Source: DATFDN01 sp963818725 (lineage in GTDB: Bacteria > Pseudomonadota > Alphaproteobacteria > Acetobacterales > Acetobacteraceae). Taken from it: a stretch of 64,000 nucleotides of DNA. A model generated the notes under the pieces. That model saw only the letters and a program-made list of their open reading frames with translations, was not told the origin of the DNA and searched no databases. A program made the translations under genes and the position numbers. Below are positions 35,332-44,476 of the stretch, piece after piece (positions within the stretch are counted from its first letter, which is position 1; each line of letters begins with the position of its first letter). The stretch lies in assembly GCA_963818725.1 (NCBI GenBank), contig CAWFTU010000014.1, positions 434,001 to 498,000 of the forward strand. The letters run 5' to 3'.

Positions 35332-36542
35332 CCTGAACGAACCCCAGCCTCGGGCTTGAGATTTCGCGAGAGCGGAACCGCGCAGGCGCAAAGCCCGCTC
35401 ATGGCCCAGAAGCCGCCCGCGCCCCAGCGGGCGTAAAGCACGCCGGAGCATAGCGTCAGCAACGCGGTGGCGAGCCCGATGCCTAAGGTCGCGTAAACGG
35501 TCTGGGCGGTCGCGGCTAGACGCGCGGGAACCGATTCTCGAATGAGTTGCATGCACGCGAGATGCGTCAGGGCGAAGGTGAACCCGTGCAGCGGTTCAAC
35601 CAACGCGATCGGAGCGACCTCGGTCGCCCGCGCCATCACAGCCCATCGTACGACACCGGCCACGGCGGCCAGCATGGCACTCCGCGCCGGGCCAAGACGG
35701 TTCAGCATCGGGCGGCCGACGAAGAAGAAGACCATGATTTCGCCGGCCACACCCTCCGACCACAGCAAACCTATCACAGTCGGGTTGATCGCGGCCGCCT
35801 GCCACCGGATCACGGCGAAGGCGTCGTGCATCGCGTGGCTTCCCTGCACCAGTGCCGCAACCAGCAAGAGGCGGCGGAATATTGGTATCCGTAGCAGTGT
35901 GCCTATTCCATCGCGAACGGCTCGCGAATGCGCGGCGCGCCGCATCGAGCGGTTCGCGATGCGGTCGGGCACCCAGAAAGCGAGGAGAGCCGCGATGCCG
36001 AGCAGCGCGGCGTTGGGGGAAACGATCGCGGTGAACCCAAGGCGTCCAAGGATCCTGCCCCCGAGCACCACGCCGACGATGAACGCGGCGGAGCCCGCGC
36101 CGCGCACCCAGCCATAGTCAAAGCCCTTGGCCGTCGCGGACCACCGGGCCGGGGCGGCCGATGCAAGCGATAGCGCGTCCGCGATGGGCACGATCGGGGC
36201 CAGCGCGAGCGCTTGCAGCAGGCTGACCAGAAGCAGGGGCCACGGCCCCCGCGCTGGCAAGTACGCAAGTCCTGCGAGGGCCGCTGCGACACTGCAAATG
36301 GACAGGACGGCGCGTGGCGCCGCGAGCCGGTCCGCGATGCGCCCGGCGGCCGGACCCGCGGCCAGGCGCGCGGCCGTTCCCGCGGCCAGCACAAGCCCAA
36401 GCATTTCCGGCCTGAGGCCGCGCGCAGTGAGCAACGCCGGCAAGAAAGGAGAGAGCGCGCCGAAGGCAGCGAACAGGGCAGCGTACAGGGCCAGGAATTT
36501 GGCGAAGGGAACCGCGACAGTGCGAAGGGTGAGTCTAATCAC
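35328..36542 (-). CDS. MFS transporter of the MFS_1_like / HcaT type
   Basis: A 404-residue inner-membrane protein with about twelve helices. The N-terminal half has FLALYAALFAAFGALSPFLP and GLRPEMLGLVLAAGTAARLA then GRIADRL. The latter corresponds to the loop 2-3 motif (G-x-x-x-D-R). The C-terminal half includes HAMHDAFAVIRWQAAAINPT and GLLWSEGVAGEIMVFFFVGR, typical of the 3-phenylpropionate-permease-like subgroup. The start is a GTG at 36542 with a weak ribosome site. The transported compound is unknown. Confidence 0.82.
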   Translation of the reverse strand: MIRLTLRTVAVPFAKFLALYAALFAAFGALSPFLPALLTARGLRPEMLGLVLAAGTAARLAAGPAAGRIADRLAAPRAVLSICSVAAALAGLAYLPARGPWPLLLVSLLQALALAPIVPIADALSLASAAPARWSATAKGFDYGWVRGAGSAAFIVGVVLGGRILGRLGFTAIVSPNAALLGIAALLAFWVPDRIANRSMRRAAHSRAVRDGIGTLLRIPIFRRLLLVAALVQGSHAMHDAFAVIRWQAAAINPTVIGLLWSEGVAGEIMVFFFVGRPMLNRLGPARSAMLAAVAGVVRWAVMARATEVAPIALVEPLHGFTFALTHLACMQLIRESVPARLAATAQTVYATLGIGLATALLTLCSGVLYARWGAGGFWAMSGLCACAVPLSRNLKPEAGVRSG

Positions 36543-36718
36543 CCATCGAGTATATCAAACGACACGCCCCTCGGATCATGAACCGCACCTCGCGCCAGTC
36601 CGAGCATGGGTGCGCTCGGGAGGGCTGGGCTGTGCGACCACGCCATAACCGGGTAGTCGGCGCGCAACGTCTCCCAAATTTCTCAGAAGTGGAGGAGTGG
36701 CCGCTCCGTGTCCAACCT

Positions 36719-37774
36719 GGTACCCGCTTATCGGCCAATCGACCCGTCACGGGTAGACGCCTTTGTGGGTCAGACGGGACGACGCAGCGACGGCACGGCA
36801 AAGCGCGTTGACCATGCCTCGCATGTTGCGGCGCCGGTTGGTGGTCCAGCAGAAGGCGCCGAGATAGTCGGGCAGATGCTTGGGGGAGAGCCGCTTGTGG
36901 GTGGCCTTGAGCGCGGTACTGAGATTGGCGACCAGGGTGTTGACGGTGAAGAACGGGGCGCTGCGCTCGCGCTCCGGACGCCCGCCGCCGGTGACGGTGG
37001 CGACATGCGTCCGCCCGGCTTCACCGAAGGCGTTGAACGCCCGCAAGCCGTCCGTGTGCACAGTCGCGCCGGCGGCGATGTGGGCATCGCGGAACGCGGC
37101 CACCGCCTCGCTGGAGAAGGCGCTGACCGCGCGCATCGCGACATGGCCCATGCGCCCGTCCGCATGCCGCTCGCAGGCGACGATGACGCAGGTCTTGCCT
37201 TCGGTTCCGCTGCCTTGGTTCCTTTCACCTCCCAGACACACGTCATCCGCCTCCACTACCGGCGGCGCGGCATCGTCGTCGCTCGCGCCCCCGAGCGAAT
37301 AGCGCTCCGTCCGCTCGGTCATGGCGTGGCGGAGCCGCTTGTGCAGATACCAGGCCGTCTCATAGCCCAGGCCCAGCCTGCGGCCGAGCTCGACCGCCGA
37401 GATCGCCTGTTTGGTGCTGCTCATCAGGTGCATGGCGCGGAACCAAGTGGTCAGAGACAGCTTGGTGTCCGCCATCACGGTGCCCGCGGTGACCGACCAA
37501 CGTCGGCCGCAGCGCGTGCAGCCGACACGGCGGCCGTAGACATAGCTCTTCAGATTGGCGCAGCGCGGGCAAGGCATTCCTTCACGTTGGCGCGCCGCCA
37601 CCAACGCCGCCAGACACTGATCCTCCGTCCCGTAGAGTCGTTCGAACTCAACGTCCGTCAGCCCCTTCATGATTGCCCGCATCGTTCTGCTCCGAGACGC
37701 CGCGTTCAGAGCGACTTTGCGCTTCCCTGCTGCAAAGTACAAGAGCGGGTCGATTGGCCGATAAGCGGGAACCT
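36719..37774 (-). mobile_element. IS1595-family insertion sequence
   Basis: About 1056 bp bounded by inverted repeats: GGTACCCGCTTATCGGCCAA at 36719 and the complement of the right end, GGTTCCCGCTTATCGGCCAA, ending at 37774. The match extends inward through TCGACCCG. It lies in the gap between the MFS gene and the DUF4213/DUF364 gene and breaks no recognisable gene. I found no convincing 8-bp target duplication, so the insertion may be old or the flanks rearranged. Confidence 0.85.
36747..37682 (-). CDS. IS1595-family transposase
   Basis: A 311-residue transposase. The N-terminal zinc ribbon reads PCPRCANLKSYVYGRRVGCT then RCGRRWSVTAGTVMADTKL, the IS1595 hallmark. The DDE-type core includes VEADDVCLGG (first acidic residues), TVHTDGLRAFNAFG and VNTLVANLSTALKATHKRLS, ending FCWTTNRRRNMRGMVNALCR. 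ATG at 37682 (MRAIMKGLTDVEFERLY) fits the family better than the longer frame that begins outside the right inverted repeat. The frame is intact, so activity is possible. Confidence 0.9.
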   Translation of the reverse strand: MRAIMKGLTDVEFERLYGTEDQCLAALVAARQREGMPCPRCANLKSYVYGRRVGCTRCGRRWSVTAGTVMADTKLSLTTWFRAMHLMSSTKQAISAVELGRRLGLGYETAWYLHKRLRHAMTERTERYSLGGASDDDAAPPVVEADDVCLGGERNQGSGTEGKTCVIVACERHADGRMGHVAMRAVSAFSSEAVAAFRDAHIAAGATVHTDGLRAFNAFGEAGRTHVATVTGGGRPERERSAPFFTVNTLVANLSTALKATHKRLSPKHLPDYLGAFCWTTNRRRNMRGMVNALCRAVAASSRLTHKGVYP

Positions 37775-37922
37775 GGTAGGCTTTGACGCGGTCGGCATCG
37801 CATCGCTTCATCCAATCGCTGCGTACAACACCGGGAGGCTCGCGGCCATATGGACGGCAACGGCGACACAATCCTTCGGGAAACCATCGCCGGGATACGG
37901 CAAATTCTCGGAACCGAGCTTA

Positions 37923-39037
37923 TTGATCCGGCTTGGGTGATCTTGAATCAGGCAGCATAACGGACAGGCTGGTGCCCGAAGTAGCTCCGCACGCGTTCGG
38001 GCAGCTTCGAGAGCTTGCGCATGTGGCTGATGACGGTGCACTTGAGCTGCTGCTTGCTGCGGGCGGGCGGCTTACGGGTGACGGCCTGCTTGAGGTCGGC
38101 ATGGAGGCACTCGTCAGGGTTCAACTCGGGGCTGTAGGAGGGCAGATGGAACACCTCGATTTGCGCGGTGCGCCCGGCCAGCCACTCCCGCACGGCACGG
38201 GCACGGTGGACGGGCAGGTTGTCCAAGATCAGGAACACCTTGCCGCCGGCATCGCGGATCAGGCGGTCGAGAAAGCGGATCAGCGTCGGTGCCTTGATCG
38301 CGCCGTCGAGCACCATCCAGCGCAGCTCGCCCTTGTTGGTTACCGCCGAGATCAGGCCTACGCCCGCCCGCCGGTGATTGGGGCGGACCACCGGGGTTCG
38401 TCCGCGTGGGGCGTAGCTGCGGCCGCGCACGTCATCGGCGCGCAAGCCGGTCTCGTCGCCCCAGAAGATCGTGCCCTTCTCTCGCTTGGCCCGAGCCACG
38501 ATCGCCGGGTAGTCCCGCCGCAGCCAGCGGCGCACTTCGGCTGCACGCTGCTCATAGGCCCGCCGCAGCGGCTTCTGCGCTGTGAACCCCCAGCGCGCCA
38601 GGTAGCTTCCCATGGTGCGCACCGCGAGCCGCACCCCACAGCGCTGCTCGATCAGGGCGCGCACCGCCGCACGGCTCCACAGCGCGAACGGCAGGCCAAG
38701 CTGGTCCGGCGGGTGCCGGCAGATCAGTTCACAAATCTCCGCTTCCTGCCGCGCATTCAGGAACCGCCCGCTCCCCGGCTCCGGACCGCGCGGTCCGCTG
38801 CGCAAGCCCGCCATCCCCGCCGCCGCGAAGCGCCGGCAGATGTTGAACACCCCCGTCCGGGTCAGACCCGTCTGCGCCGCGATCGCCTCGTAGGTCAGGC
38901 CGCTCTCGCGTAGTCCCACCACCTGCCGCCGACGCTCCTCTTGGGCTGCCGCCGGCAGCTTGCGCATGTCCACATGATCCATCCTACCAAACTGGATCAA
39001 CCACGCGGCAATTCCAACACTACCCAAGCCGGATCAA
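37923..39037 (-). mobile_element. IS630-family element B
   Basis: A 1115-bp element between TA dinucleotides (37921-37922 and 39038-39039). Terminal inverted repeats match for 16 bases: TTGATCCGGCTTGGGT at the left and the same sequence on the other strand at the right. It has the same length and closely similar content as element C at 57795-58909 but the opposite orientation. It splits the DUF4213/DUF364 gene. Confidence 0.93.
37948..38982 (-). CDS. IS630-family transposase (element B)
   Basis: A 344-residue transposase in one intact frame. The N-terminal HTH reads VVGLRESGLTYEAIAAQTGL then TRTGVFNICRRFAAAG. The DDE core has GTIFWGDETGLRADDVRGRS (first Asp), KVFLILDNLPVHRARAV (second Asp) and FHLPSYSPELNPDECLHADL (Glu). 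ATG at 38982 (MDHVDMRKLPAAAQ) is the start shared with element C. Roughly one residue in ten differs between the two copies, so they are not recent duplicates of each other. Confidence 0.92.
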   Translation of the reverse strand: MDHVDMRKLPAAAQEERRRQVVGLRESGLTYEAIAAQTGLTRTGVFNICRRFAAAGMAGLRSGPRGPEPGSGRFLNARQEAEICELICRHPPDQLGLPFALWSRAAVRALIEQRCGVRLAVRTMGSYLARWGFTAQKPLRRAYEQRAAEVRRWLRRDYPAIVARAKREKGTIFWGDETGLRADDVRGRSYAPRGRTPVVRPNHRRAGVGLISAVTNKGELRWMVLDGAIKAPTLIRFLDRLIRDAGGKVFLILDNLPVHRARAVREWLAGRTAQIEVFHLPSYSPELNPDECLHADLKQAVTRKPPARSKQQLKCTVISHMRKLSKLPERVRSYFGHQPVRYAA

Positions 39038-39851
39038 TAACGCCATCACCATCGACCGGGTCGTCATCGGCGTCTTCTTCACCGGCGTGAAGCTGAGCAA
39101 CGGCGCCGGGGGCACGTGCGCCACTCCGGTAAAGACGATTCCCGAAGCGGTCTGCTGCCCAAGCTCGGCGATGGCGATGCCTTTTCCCGGCCGGCTGCGC
39201 GGCCGACGCGCGCTCGACCTGCTGAAGGAGGCGGGTGCGGCCAGCGGCATTCGTCGCGCGGTTGGCATCGCGGTGATGAACGCGCTCGCTGATCTGTGTT
39301 GGACCCGACGTCCGCTCCCAGATCTAGAACTGCGCTGGGGCGTGGACGCGTTCGATGCGACCGAGATCCGCCCCGATGACAAAGTCATCGTTGTCGGCGC
39401 CTTTGTGCCCTTCCTGCGCGCGCTCAAGCGCCGAGGCATCGACTATCTGGTCCTGGAGAACGATCCAGCCACCTTGAAAGCCGACGAGTTACCCTTCTTC
39501 AGGCCAGCCGAGCAGGCGCCCGCGATCATGCCGACGGCCGATGTCGTTCTGATCACCGGCACGACGCTCGTCAACGACACTCTTGACGGTCTTCTCAGCC
39601 AGCTCAGGCCGGAGACGCGCGTGACCCTGGTCGGGCCTACAGTCAGTTTGCTACCGGACGCTTTTATGCGGCGCGGTGTGGACGTCCTTGGGGGCGTGCG
39701 CGTCACGGCACCCGACGATTTCCTCGACGTGCTGGCCGAGGGAGGCTCGGGGTACCACTTCTTCGGTCGATCTGCCGAGCGCGTGGTCCTGCAACGGCGG
39801 GCCCCGGCAACGTCCGCCTCAGCACGGTTTCACGAAATCCAGGGCGCGTAG

Positions 39852-40098
39852 CGGACCAGAGAGCCGCATGGACGATCTCTCGGCTTGCGGTGCCTTCTGC
39901 GCCCCTGTCACCGCCAAGACGAGGTCACCCATACTATAGAATTGCACGTGTATTGAGTTTTTCTCTCATAAGTTGCATTTGCCGCCAATCACCACGGGCG
40001 GAGGCAAGAATTCCTAATTCCTCTCCACGCTTATGCTAATATTCGCGCTACCCTAGCTTTCTGGAATTTCGGTACTGTTTGTAGGACGTGGCTATACC
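39852..40098 (+). promoter_or_regulatory. AT-rich leader of the CsgG-like/caspase operon
   Basis: About 250 bases without a gene. From about 39935 the sequence becomes strikingly A+T-rich for this genome (CATACTATAGAATTG, TTGAGTTTTTCTCTCATAAG, TTATGCTAATATTCG), a sign of a strong or separately controlled promoter. A specific -35/-10 pair cannot be fixed. No clear Shine-Dalgarno sequence precedes the ATG at 40099. Confidence 0.45.
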
Positions 40099-41631
40099 AT
40101 GATGAGGCTCTCGCTCCCTGTCCCTTGGGTTCTGACAGGTCCGACGGTGGCGACGCTTCTGGCGCTGCTCCTCCTGTGCGGCTGTGCCGCACGGCCAGAC
40201 ACGGCCTTTGACGCAGCCCAGCCGAGCACGGCGCCGGTGCGCAATATCGGCAACTTCAACGAGGCGCTTCGGTGCATGGACGACATGTTCTGGCGCCAGG
40301 GCGTGCGCGACATCTATATCACGACGGCCGGCATCCCGGACGCGACCGGGCTGATCTCCGCCGGCACCAAGGAGATGTTCATCAGCGCGGTGTCGCAGAT
40401 GTCGGCGAAGAGCGGCGCCTTCCACTTCGTCGATTACGACCCCACGCAGCTCGACGTGCAGGTGCTGTCGGAGATGGTGGGACTTCGCAACGACTTCGTC
40501 GCCCCGAACTATTACGTGCGCGGCGCCATCACGCAGCTTGACAGCGGCGTGCTCAGCTCCTCGAAAAGCGCCGCCCTCTCCCTGCCCTTCGCCGATCTCG
40601 GCATCTCGCACGACCAGGTGGTGTCAGTGGTCTCGGTGGACATGAACCTCGGCAAGCTGGCCACGCGGCAGATCATCCCCGGCATGTCCGCGAACACCTC
40701 CATGGCGGTGGTGCAGACGGGAAAGGGGGCCGATATAGGCGGCATCATTGGACAGGCCGGCCTCTCCTTGAGCGTGTCGCTCGACCGGTCCGAAGGCTTC
40801 CACCAAGCGGTGCGCAACCTGATCGAGCTGTCCACGATCGAGCTGTTGGGCAAGCTGACCCACGTTCCCTACTGGGAGTGCCTGAACATCGAGCCCACAA
40901 ACCCGGCCTTCCGCTCCGAGGCGCGGGAATGGTTCGACCAAATGGGTTCGGGAGAGCGCGACCAGTTCGCGCGCGCCGCCCTGATCCAGGCCGGTTATCT
41001 GCGCAGCGGCGATAGCTCGCCCGCCGACCTCGCCTCAGCCATCTCGCGCTACCAGGCAGAAAACGACTTGGTGCCGAGCGGGCGTGTCGATTTCGACCTC
41101 TATTACCGGCTGCTGGCCAATGACGCGCGGCGGCACGGACCGGGTCCGGCGGTGCCTGCCCGGGTGACGACGGCGGCGGCGGTCCCTGCTCCCCAGGAGG
41201 CGCCACGCGCCGTGCTCAGCACTGGGCACGGCCCGCACCCGACGTACCGGGTCGGTGAGAGCCTGACACTGGAAGCGCAGCCGACGCAGGACGCCTATCT
41301 CTACTGCTATTACCAGGATGCCGACGGCGTGGTGGCCCGGGTGTTTCCCAACCGCTTCCAGCCGGACGCCTTCGTGCATGGCAACACGCTGGTTCGCGTG
41401 CCGCCCGGCAACGGAGCGTTCGACATCCGCTTCGACAAGGCGGGGGGACACGAGGCGGTGGCCTGTTTCACCGCGAGCCACGAGGTCGGGCTGAGCCTGC
41501 CCGACCGGCTGAAGGGGCAGGACTTGGCGCCCCTGCCCGTGCGCGGGCTGGACGATGTCGCCACGCAGTTCCGCAGCCTGGGTGGGGCGCGGGTGGATGA
41601 CGCGCGGCTCGCCATCGAGGTGACGCAGTGA
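40099..41631 (+). CDS. CsgG/HfaB-like lipoprotein with peptidoglycan-binding-like and DUF4384 domains
   Basis: A 510-residue protein. The N-terminus is a lipoprotein signal (VATLLALLLLCGCAARPD, lipobox LLCGC, Cys about residue 30). Residues about 50-270 resemble CsgG/HfaB secretion lipoproteins: NIGNFNEALRCMDDMFWRQG, GTKEMFISAVSQMSAKSGAF, NYYVRGAITQLDSG, VVSVVSVDMNLGKLATRQII and FHQAVRNLIELSTIELLGKL. Residues about 285-345 look like a peptidoglycan-binding helical domain (FARAALIQAGYLRSG, DLASAISRYQAENDLVPSGR). Residues about 385-470 are a DUF4384 domain (YRVGESLTLEAQPTQDAYLY, VARVFPNRFQPDAFV). It overlaps the caspase gene as GTGA, so they form one operon. Probable location: outer membrane, periplasmic face. 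The CsgG match is from pattern memory. Confidence 0.7.
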   Translation: MMRLSLPVPWVLTGPTVATLLALLLLCGCAARPDTAFDAAQPSTAPVRNIGNFNEALRCMDDMFWRQGVRDIYITTAGIPDATGLISAGTKEMFISAVSQMSAKSGAFHFVDYDPTQLDVQVLSEMVGLRNDFVAPNYYVRGAITQLDSGVLSSSKSAALSLPFADLGISHDQVVSVVSVDMNLGKLATRQIIPGMSANTSMAVVQTGKGADIGGIIGQAGLSLSVSLDRSEGFHQAVRNLIELSTIELLGKLTHVPYWECLNIEPTNPAFRSEAREWFDQMGSGERDQFARAALIQAGYLRSGDSSPADLASAISRYQAENDLVPSGRVDFDLYYRLLANDARRHGPGPAVPARVTTAAAVPAPQEAPRAVLSTGHGPHPTYRVGESLTLEAQPTQDAYLYCYYQDADGVVARVFPNRFQPDAFVHGNTLVRVPPGNGAFDIRFDKAGGHEAVACFTASHEVGLSLPDRLKGQDLAPLPVRGLDDVATQFRSLGGARVDDARLAIEVTQ

Positions 41632-44015
41632 ACGCGAGAAGCGCCGGCTGGCTGAGGCGCTTCCTGCTCCGGGTCGCGCTGGGCGCCTGCGCCGTGGCGA
41701 TCACCGTCCTGGTGCTGGCCCCGGCCGGCGCCGCCCCCGCGCCGGACAGCAGCGAGAAGCGGATCGCGTTGGTCATCGGCATCAGTGCCTACCAGAACGC
41801 GCCGCCGCTCGCGAACCCGGTGAACGATGCGCGCGCGATCGGCGCTGCCTTGGGGCAGCTGAAATTCGAGGTGCAGGGGTTGTTCAACCCGAACTACAGC
41901 CAGCTCAGCCGTGGAATCCGGGACTTCGGGATACGCGCGCAGAGCGCCGATGCCGCCGTGATCTACTACGCCGGGCACGGCATACAGGCCGATCACGAAA
42001 ACTACCTGCTGCCGGCGGATGCCAAGCTGGAGCATCAGCATGACCTGCTGTTCGAGGCGATGCCCTTGCGCCTTGTGCTCGGGGAAGTGGCGCAGGCAAG
42101 CAAGGTTGGCATCGTCCTGCTGGATGCCTGCCGCAACAACCCGTTCGCGGAACGGATGTCGCGATCCTTCGCTAACTCGCAGCGCGGCTTCACTACGACT
42201 GGCCCTGGGTTGGCGCGAGTGGATGACGTGCCACGAAACACGATGGTGATGATGGCGACCAAGGCGGATCAAGGAGCCGATGACGGGGATACCGGGCACA
42301 GCCCGTTCGCGGCGGCGCTGCTCGCGCATTTCCCAATTCCTGGCCTGGAACTCGACCTGTTCGTGCGCAGCGTGCACGACACCGTGCTCAAGGCCACCAA
42401 CAACCGCCAGGAGCCCTACATCTTCAGCTCGCTCGGGGCGGAGCCGTTCTACTTCCACCCGAGCCCACCCAATCATCCGCCTGTCATCGGCGCGGTACGG
42501 GCGCTTCAGGTCACTGACCGGTCCGGCATGACGCCGCTCGGCTTCCCGCAACCGACCGATCCGGACGGCCATATGCTGACGGTGCGCATCACCGGACTGC
42601 CGCGGTCCGGGGAGGTGCGCGTCGACGGGCATGCGGCGAAGTCGAACGACCTGTTCTCCGTGGATCAGTTCATGACGGCCACCTACACGCCCGACGGCCA
42701 GGCCGTGGGTGCGGTAGGGTCGGTCGACATCCTGGTAGAGGATGGGCGCGGCGGCAGTGTGACGGCCAGCCTGCCGATCACCGTCCTATCGACGAACCAC
42801 CCTCCCGTCGCAGAGCGCGCGCGGACGATCCAGTTCCACCCGTTGCGCCTGGGCATCGCACCCCCGACCGATCCCGATGGCGATCCACTGACCGTGACTG
42901 TCACGGTGCTGCCTCGTGGCTACGTCCGCAACGGCACCGCCGTCTTGTCCATCGGCGATCGCTTGCAACCCACCGACCTGCCCCGCCTGACCTTCACGCC
43001 GGATGTGGATGTCGTCGGCCCGGCGGGCAGCTTCGGATACATGGTGGACGATGGGCGCGGCGGCCGGACCGAAGGCAAGGTCGATATCGAGGTGGCGGAG
43101 AAACCGCCCGAGGAGAACGTGGTCTCCCGTCCGGACGAGCCGCGCGCCCCCACCGGCCAGCAGGTTGCCAGCCTGCAACCACCCATGGCTTTGCCGCGAG
43201 AGCCCCGGCGCGAGCCCGCCGAGGCCAAGCCCCGCACCCTGTCGACGCCGGCTGCCTCTTCGACAGCCTTGCCGCCCGCGCCCGCTGATTCGAGCGCCGA
43301 TGCGAAGGCGATCCAGGACTGCCCGAACTGTCCAACACTGACCGTCCTCCCGGGCGGCTCTTTTGTGATGGGACAGGGAGCCCACGACCCCGAGGCCGCG
43401 CCGCCGCACCGCGTCAGCCTTCGCCCGTTTGCGATCGGACTGTATCCGGTCACTGTCGCGGACTGGAAGGCCTGCCTGGCCGAGAACGGGTGTGGATCCA
43501 TGCCCCGGATGGCAGAGGTGGACGACCGCACGCCGGTGCATAACGTGAGCTGGGACGACGCCCAGCAATTCGTGGCCTGGCTGTCGCGCAAGACCGGCAA
43601 GACGTATCGGTTGCCGAGCGAGGCCGAGTGGGAGTACGCGGCACGCGGCGGCACAACGACGCGGTACTGGTGGGGCAACGAGGTCGGCGTCGCCAAGGCC
43701 AATTGCCGTGATTGCGGCGGTCCTCAGGACGCGCGCCGGCCGCTTCCGGTGGACGCGCTCCAGGCGAACTCGTTTGGACTCTACGATATGCTCGGCGGCG
43801 TGGCCCAGTGGACCGAGGATTGCTGGTTCCCCGATTATCGCGGCGCCCCCTCGGACGGCGAGGCGCGCGAATCCCGGGCCTGCCTGAAGCGCGTGTTGCG
43901 CGGCGGCTCGTTCCGCGCCGGGCACGACGATATCACCGCCGCCTCTCGCGGCGCCTATGACGCCTCGGTGCGCTACGTCGTCAACGGCTTCCGCGTGGCG
44001 CGCGACGTTAACTGA
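41628..44015 (+). CDS. caspase-family peptidase with Ig/cadherin-like repeats and C-terminal SUMF1 domain
   Basis: A 795-residue protein anchored or exported by a hydrophobic N-terminus (ACAVAITVLVLAPAGAAPAP). Residues about 44-260 are a C14 caspase-like domain: KRIALVIGISAYQNAPPLAN, VIYYAGHGIQADHENYLLPA with catalytic His117, and GIVLLDACRNNPF with catalytic Cys168. Two beta-sandwich repeats follow (about 285-495), each NHPPV...PTDPDG...VDDGRGG. A Pro/Ala-rich linker leads to CPNCPTLTVLPGGSFVMGQG and a full SUMF1/FGE-like domain (YRLPSEAEWEYAARGG, GLYDMLGGVAQWTEDCW, RVLRGGSF). GTG start overlaps the upstream stop. The SUMF1 domain closely resembles that of the gene at 22161-23388. Likely an extracytoplasmic protease or recognition protein. 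Confidence 0.85.
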   Translation: MNARSAGWLRRFLLRVALGACAVAITVLVLAPAGAAPAPDSSEKRIALVIGISAYQNAPPLANPVNDARAIGAALGQLKFEVQGLFNPNYSQLSRGIRDFGIRAQSADAAVIYYAGHGIQADHENYLLPADAKLEHQHDLLFEAMPLRLVLGEVAQASKVGIVLLDACRNNPFAERMSRSFANSQRGFTTTGPGLARVDDVPRNTMVMMATKADQGADDGDTGHSPFAAALLAHFPIPGLELDLFVRSVHDTVLKATNNRQEPYIFSSLGAEPFYFHPSPPNHPPVIGAVRALQVTDRSGMTPLGFPQPTDPDGHMLTVRITGLPRSGEVRVDGHAAKSNDLFSVDQFMTATYTPDGQAVGAVGSVDILVEDGRGGSVTASLPITVLSTNHPPVAERARTIQFHPLRLGIAPPTDPDGDPLTVTVTVLPRGYVRNGTAVLSIGDRLQPTDLPRLTFTPDVDVVGPAGSFGYMVDDGRGGRTEGKVDIEVAEKPPEENVVSRPDEPRAPTGQQVASLQPPMALPREPRREPAEAKPRTLSTPAASSTALPPAPADSSADAKAIQDCPNCPTLTVLPGGSFVMGQGAHDPEAAPPHRVSLRPFAIGLYPVTVADWKACLAENGCGSMPRMAEVDDRTPVHNVSWDDAQQFVAWLSRKTGKTYRLPSEAEWEYAARGGTTTRYWWGNEVGVAKANCRDCGGPQDARRPLPVDALQANSFGLYDMLGGVAQWTEDCWFPDYRGAPSDGEARESRACLKRVLRGGSFRAGHDDITAASRGAYDASVRYVVNGFRVARDVN

Positions 44016-44476
44016 CGTCCTGCCAGCGCCCCGGCTCCGCAAGCTGTCGAACAGCGGTTTTGCAGGCATGCCCTGACGTCGCCTCCCGCCAGATCGCCCC
44101 GGGCGTCGAAAGGCCCTGCCGGACCCCACTCCTGAGGAAGGGAAGGGGGAGACACATCGTACAGCACAATTCGAAGGCGACATGGCGGTATGGATCAAGA
44201 CATCAAGGGCACCGGCATTGCACCAACGGCCTTATGCTCTGACCTGCCCGCTCCCGTTTCGACCCGAAGCCCTTACCTGTCCCTCGTCATTCCCGCGAAA
44301 GCGGGAATCCAGCGAAACTGCACAGAACTCCGTATGCTGGCCTGGATGCCCGCTTGCGCGGGCATGACGGTATAAGGTCAGGGCAGAGGGCGTTCAGTAT
44401 CGGCGCCCCTTCCCTTTCGGGAGGGACTAACGGGAGAGGGCCGAAGGCGAGAAAAGGCCAGTCGGAAAGCCGCTCA
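44016..44476. other. 460-base intergenic region
   Basis: No gene is supported. It contains the inverted-repeat element at 44286-44368 and, near 44404-44440, a CCCTTCCCTTTCGGGAGGG partial palindrome that may act on the transcript of the convergent caspase or SWIB genes. Confidence 0.6.
44286..44368. repeat. REPIN-like element of two facing palindromes
   Basis: Left arm GTCATTCCCGCGAAAGCGGG then AATCCAG; right arm CTGGATGCCCGCTTGCGCGG then GCATGAC. Each arm forms its own hairpin (CCCGC-GAAA-GCGGG and CCCGC-TTGC-GCGGG). The arms are also inverted copies of each other, the structure of a REP doublet (REPIN) or tiny MITE. It lies between convergent genes. Confidence 0.85.

Larger units (their letters stand above)
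37850..39851 (+). pseudogene. DUF4213/DUF364 protein gene split by an IS630 element
   Basis: The 5' part starts at ATG 37850 (GGGAGGCTC upstream): MDGNGDTILRETIAGIRQIL then GTEL, ending at the TA at 37921. After the element, coding resumes at 39040: NAITIDRVVIGVFFTGVKLS, NGAGGTCATPVKTIPEAVCC and a Rossmann-like C-terminal half (DKVIVVGAFVPFLRALKRRG, ADVVLITGTTLVNDTLDGLL, TLVGPTVSLLP), which is the DUF364 putative metal-chelation domain. Joining the parts across one TA gives GAG CTT AAC GCC ATC in one frame, so the gene was whole before insertion and could be restored by precise loss. Predicted role: metal- or cofactor-related, unproven. Confidence 0.87.

Noticed and set aside
36543..37849. 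gene interrupted by the IS1595 element
   Set aside because: Joining the flanks gives no frame with recognisable content; the element appears to be intergenic.
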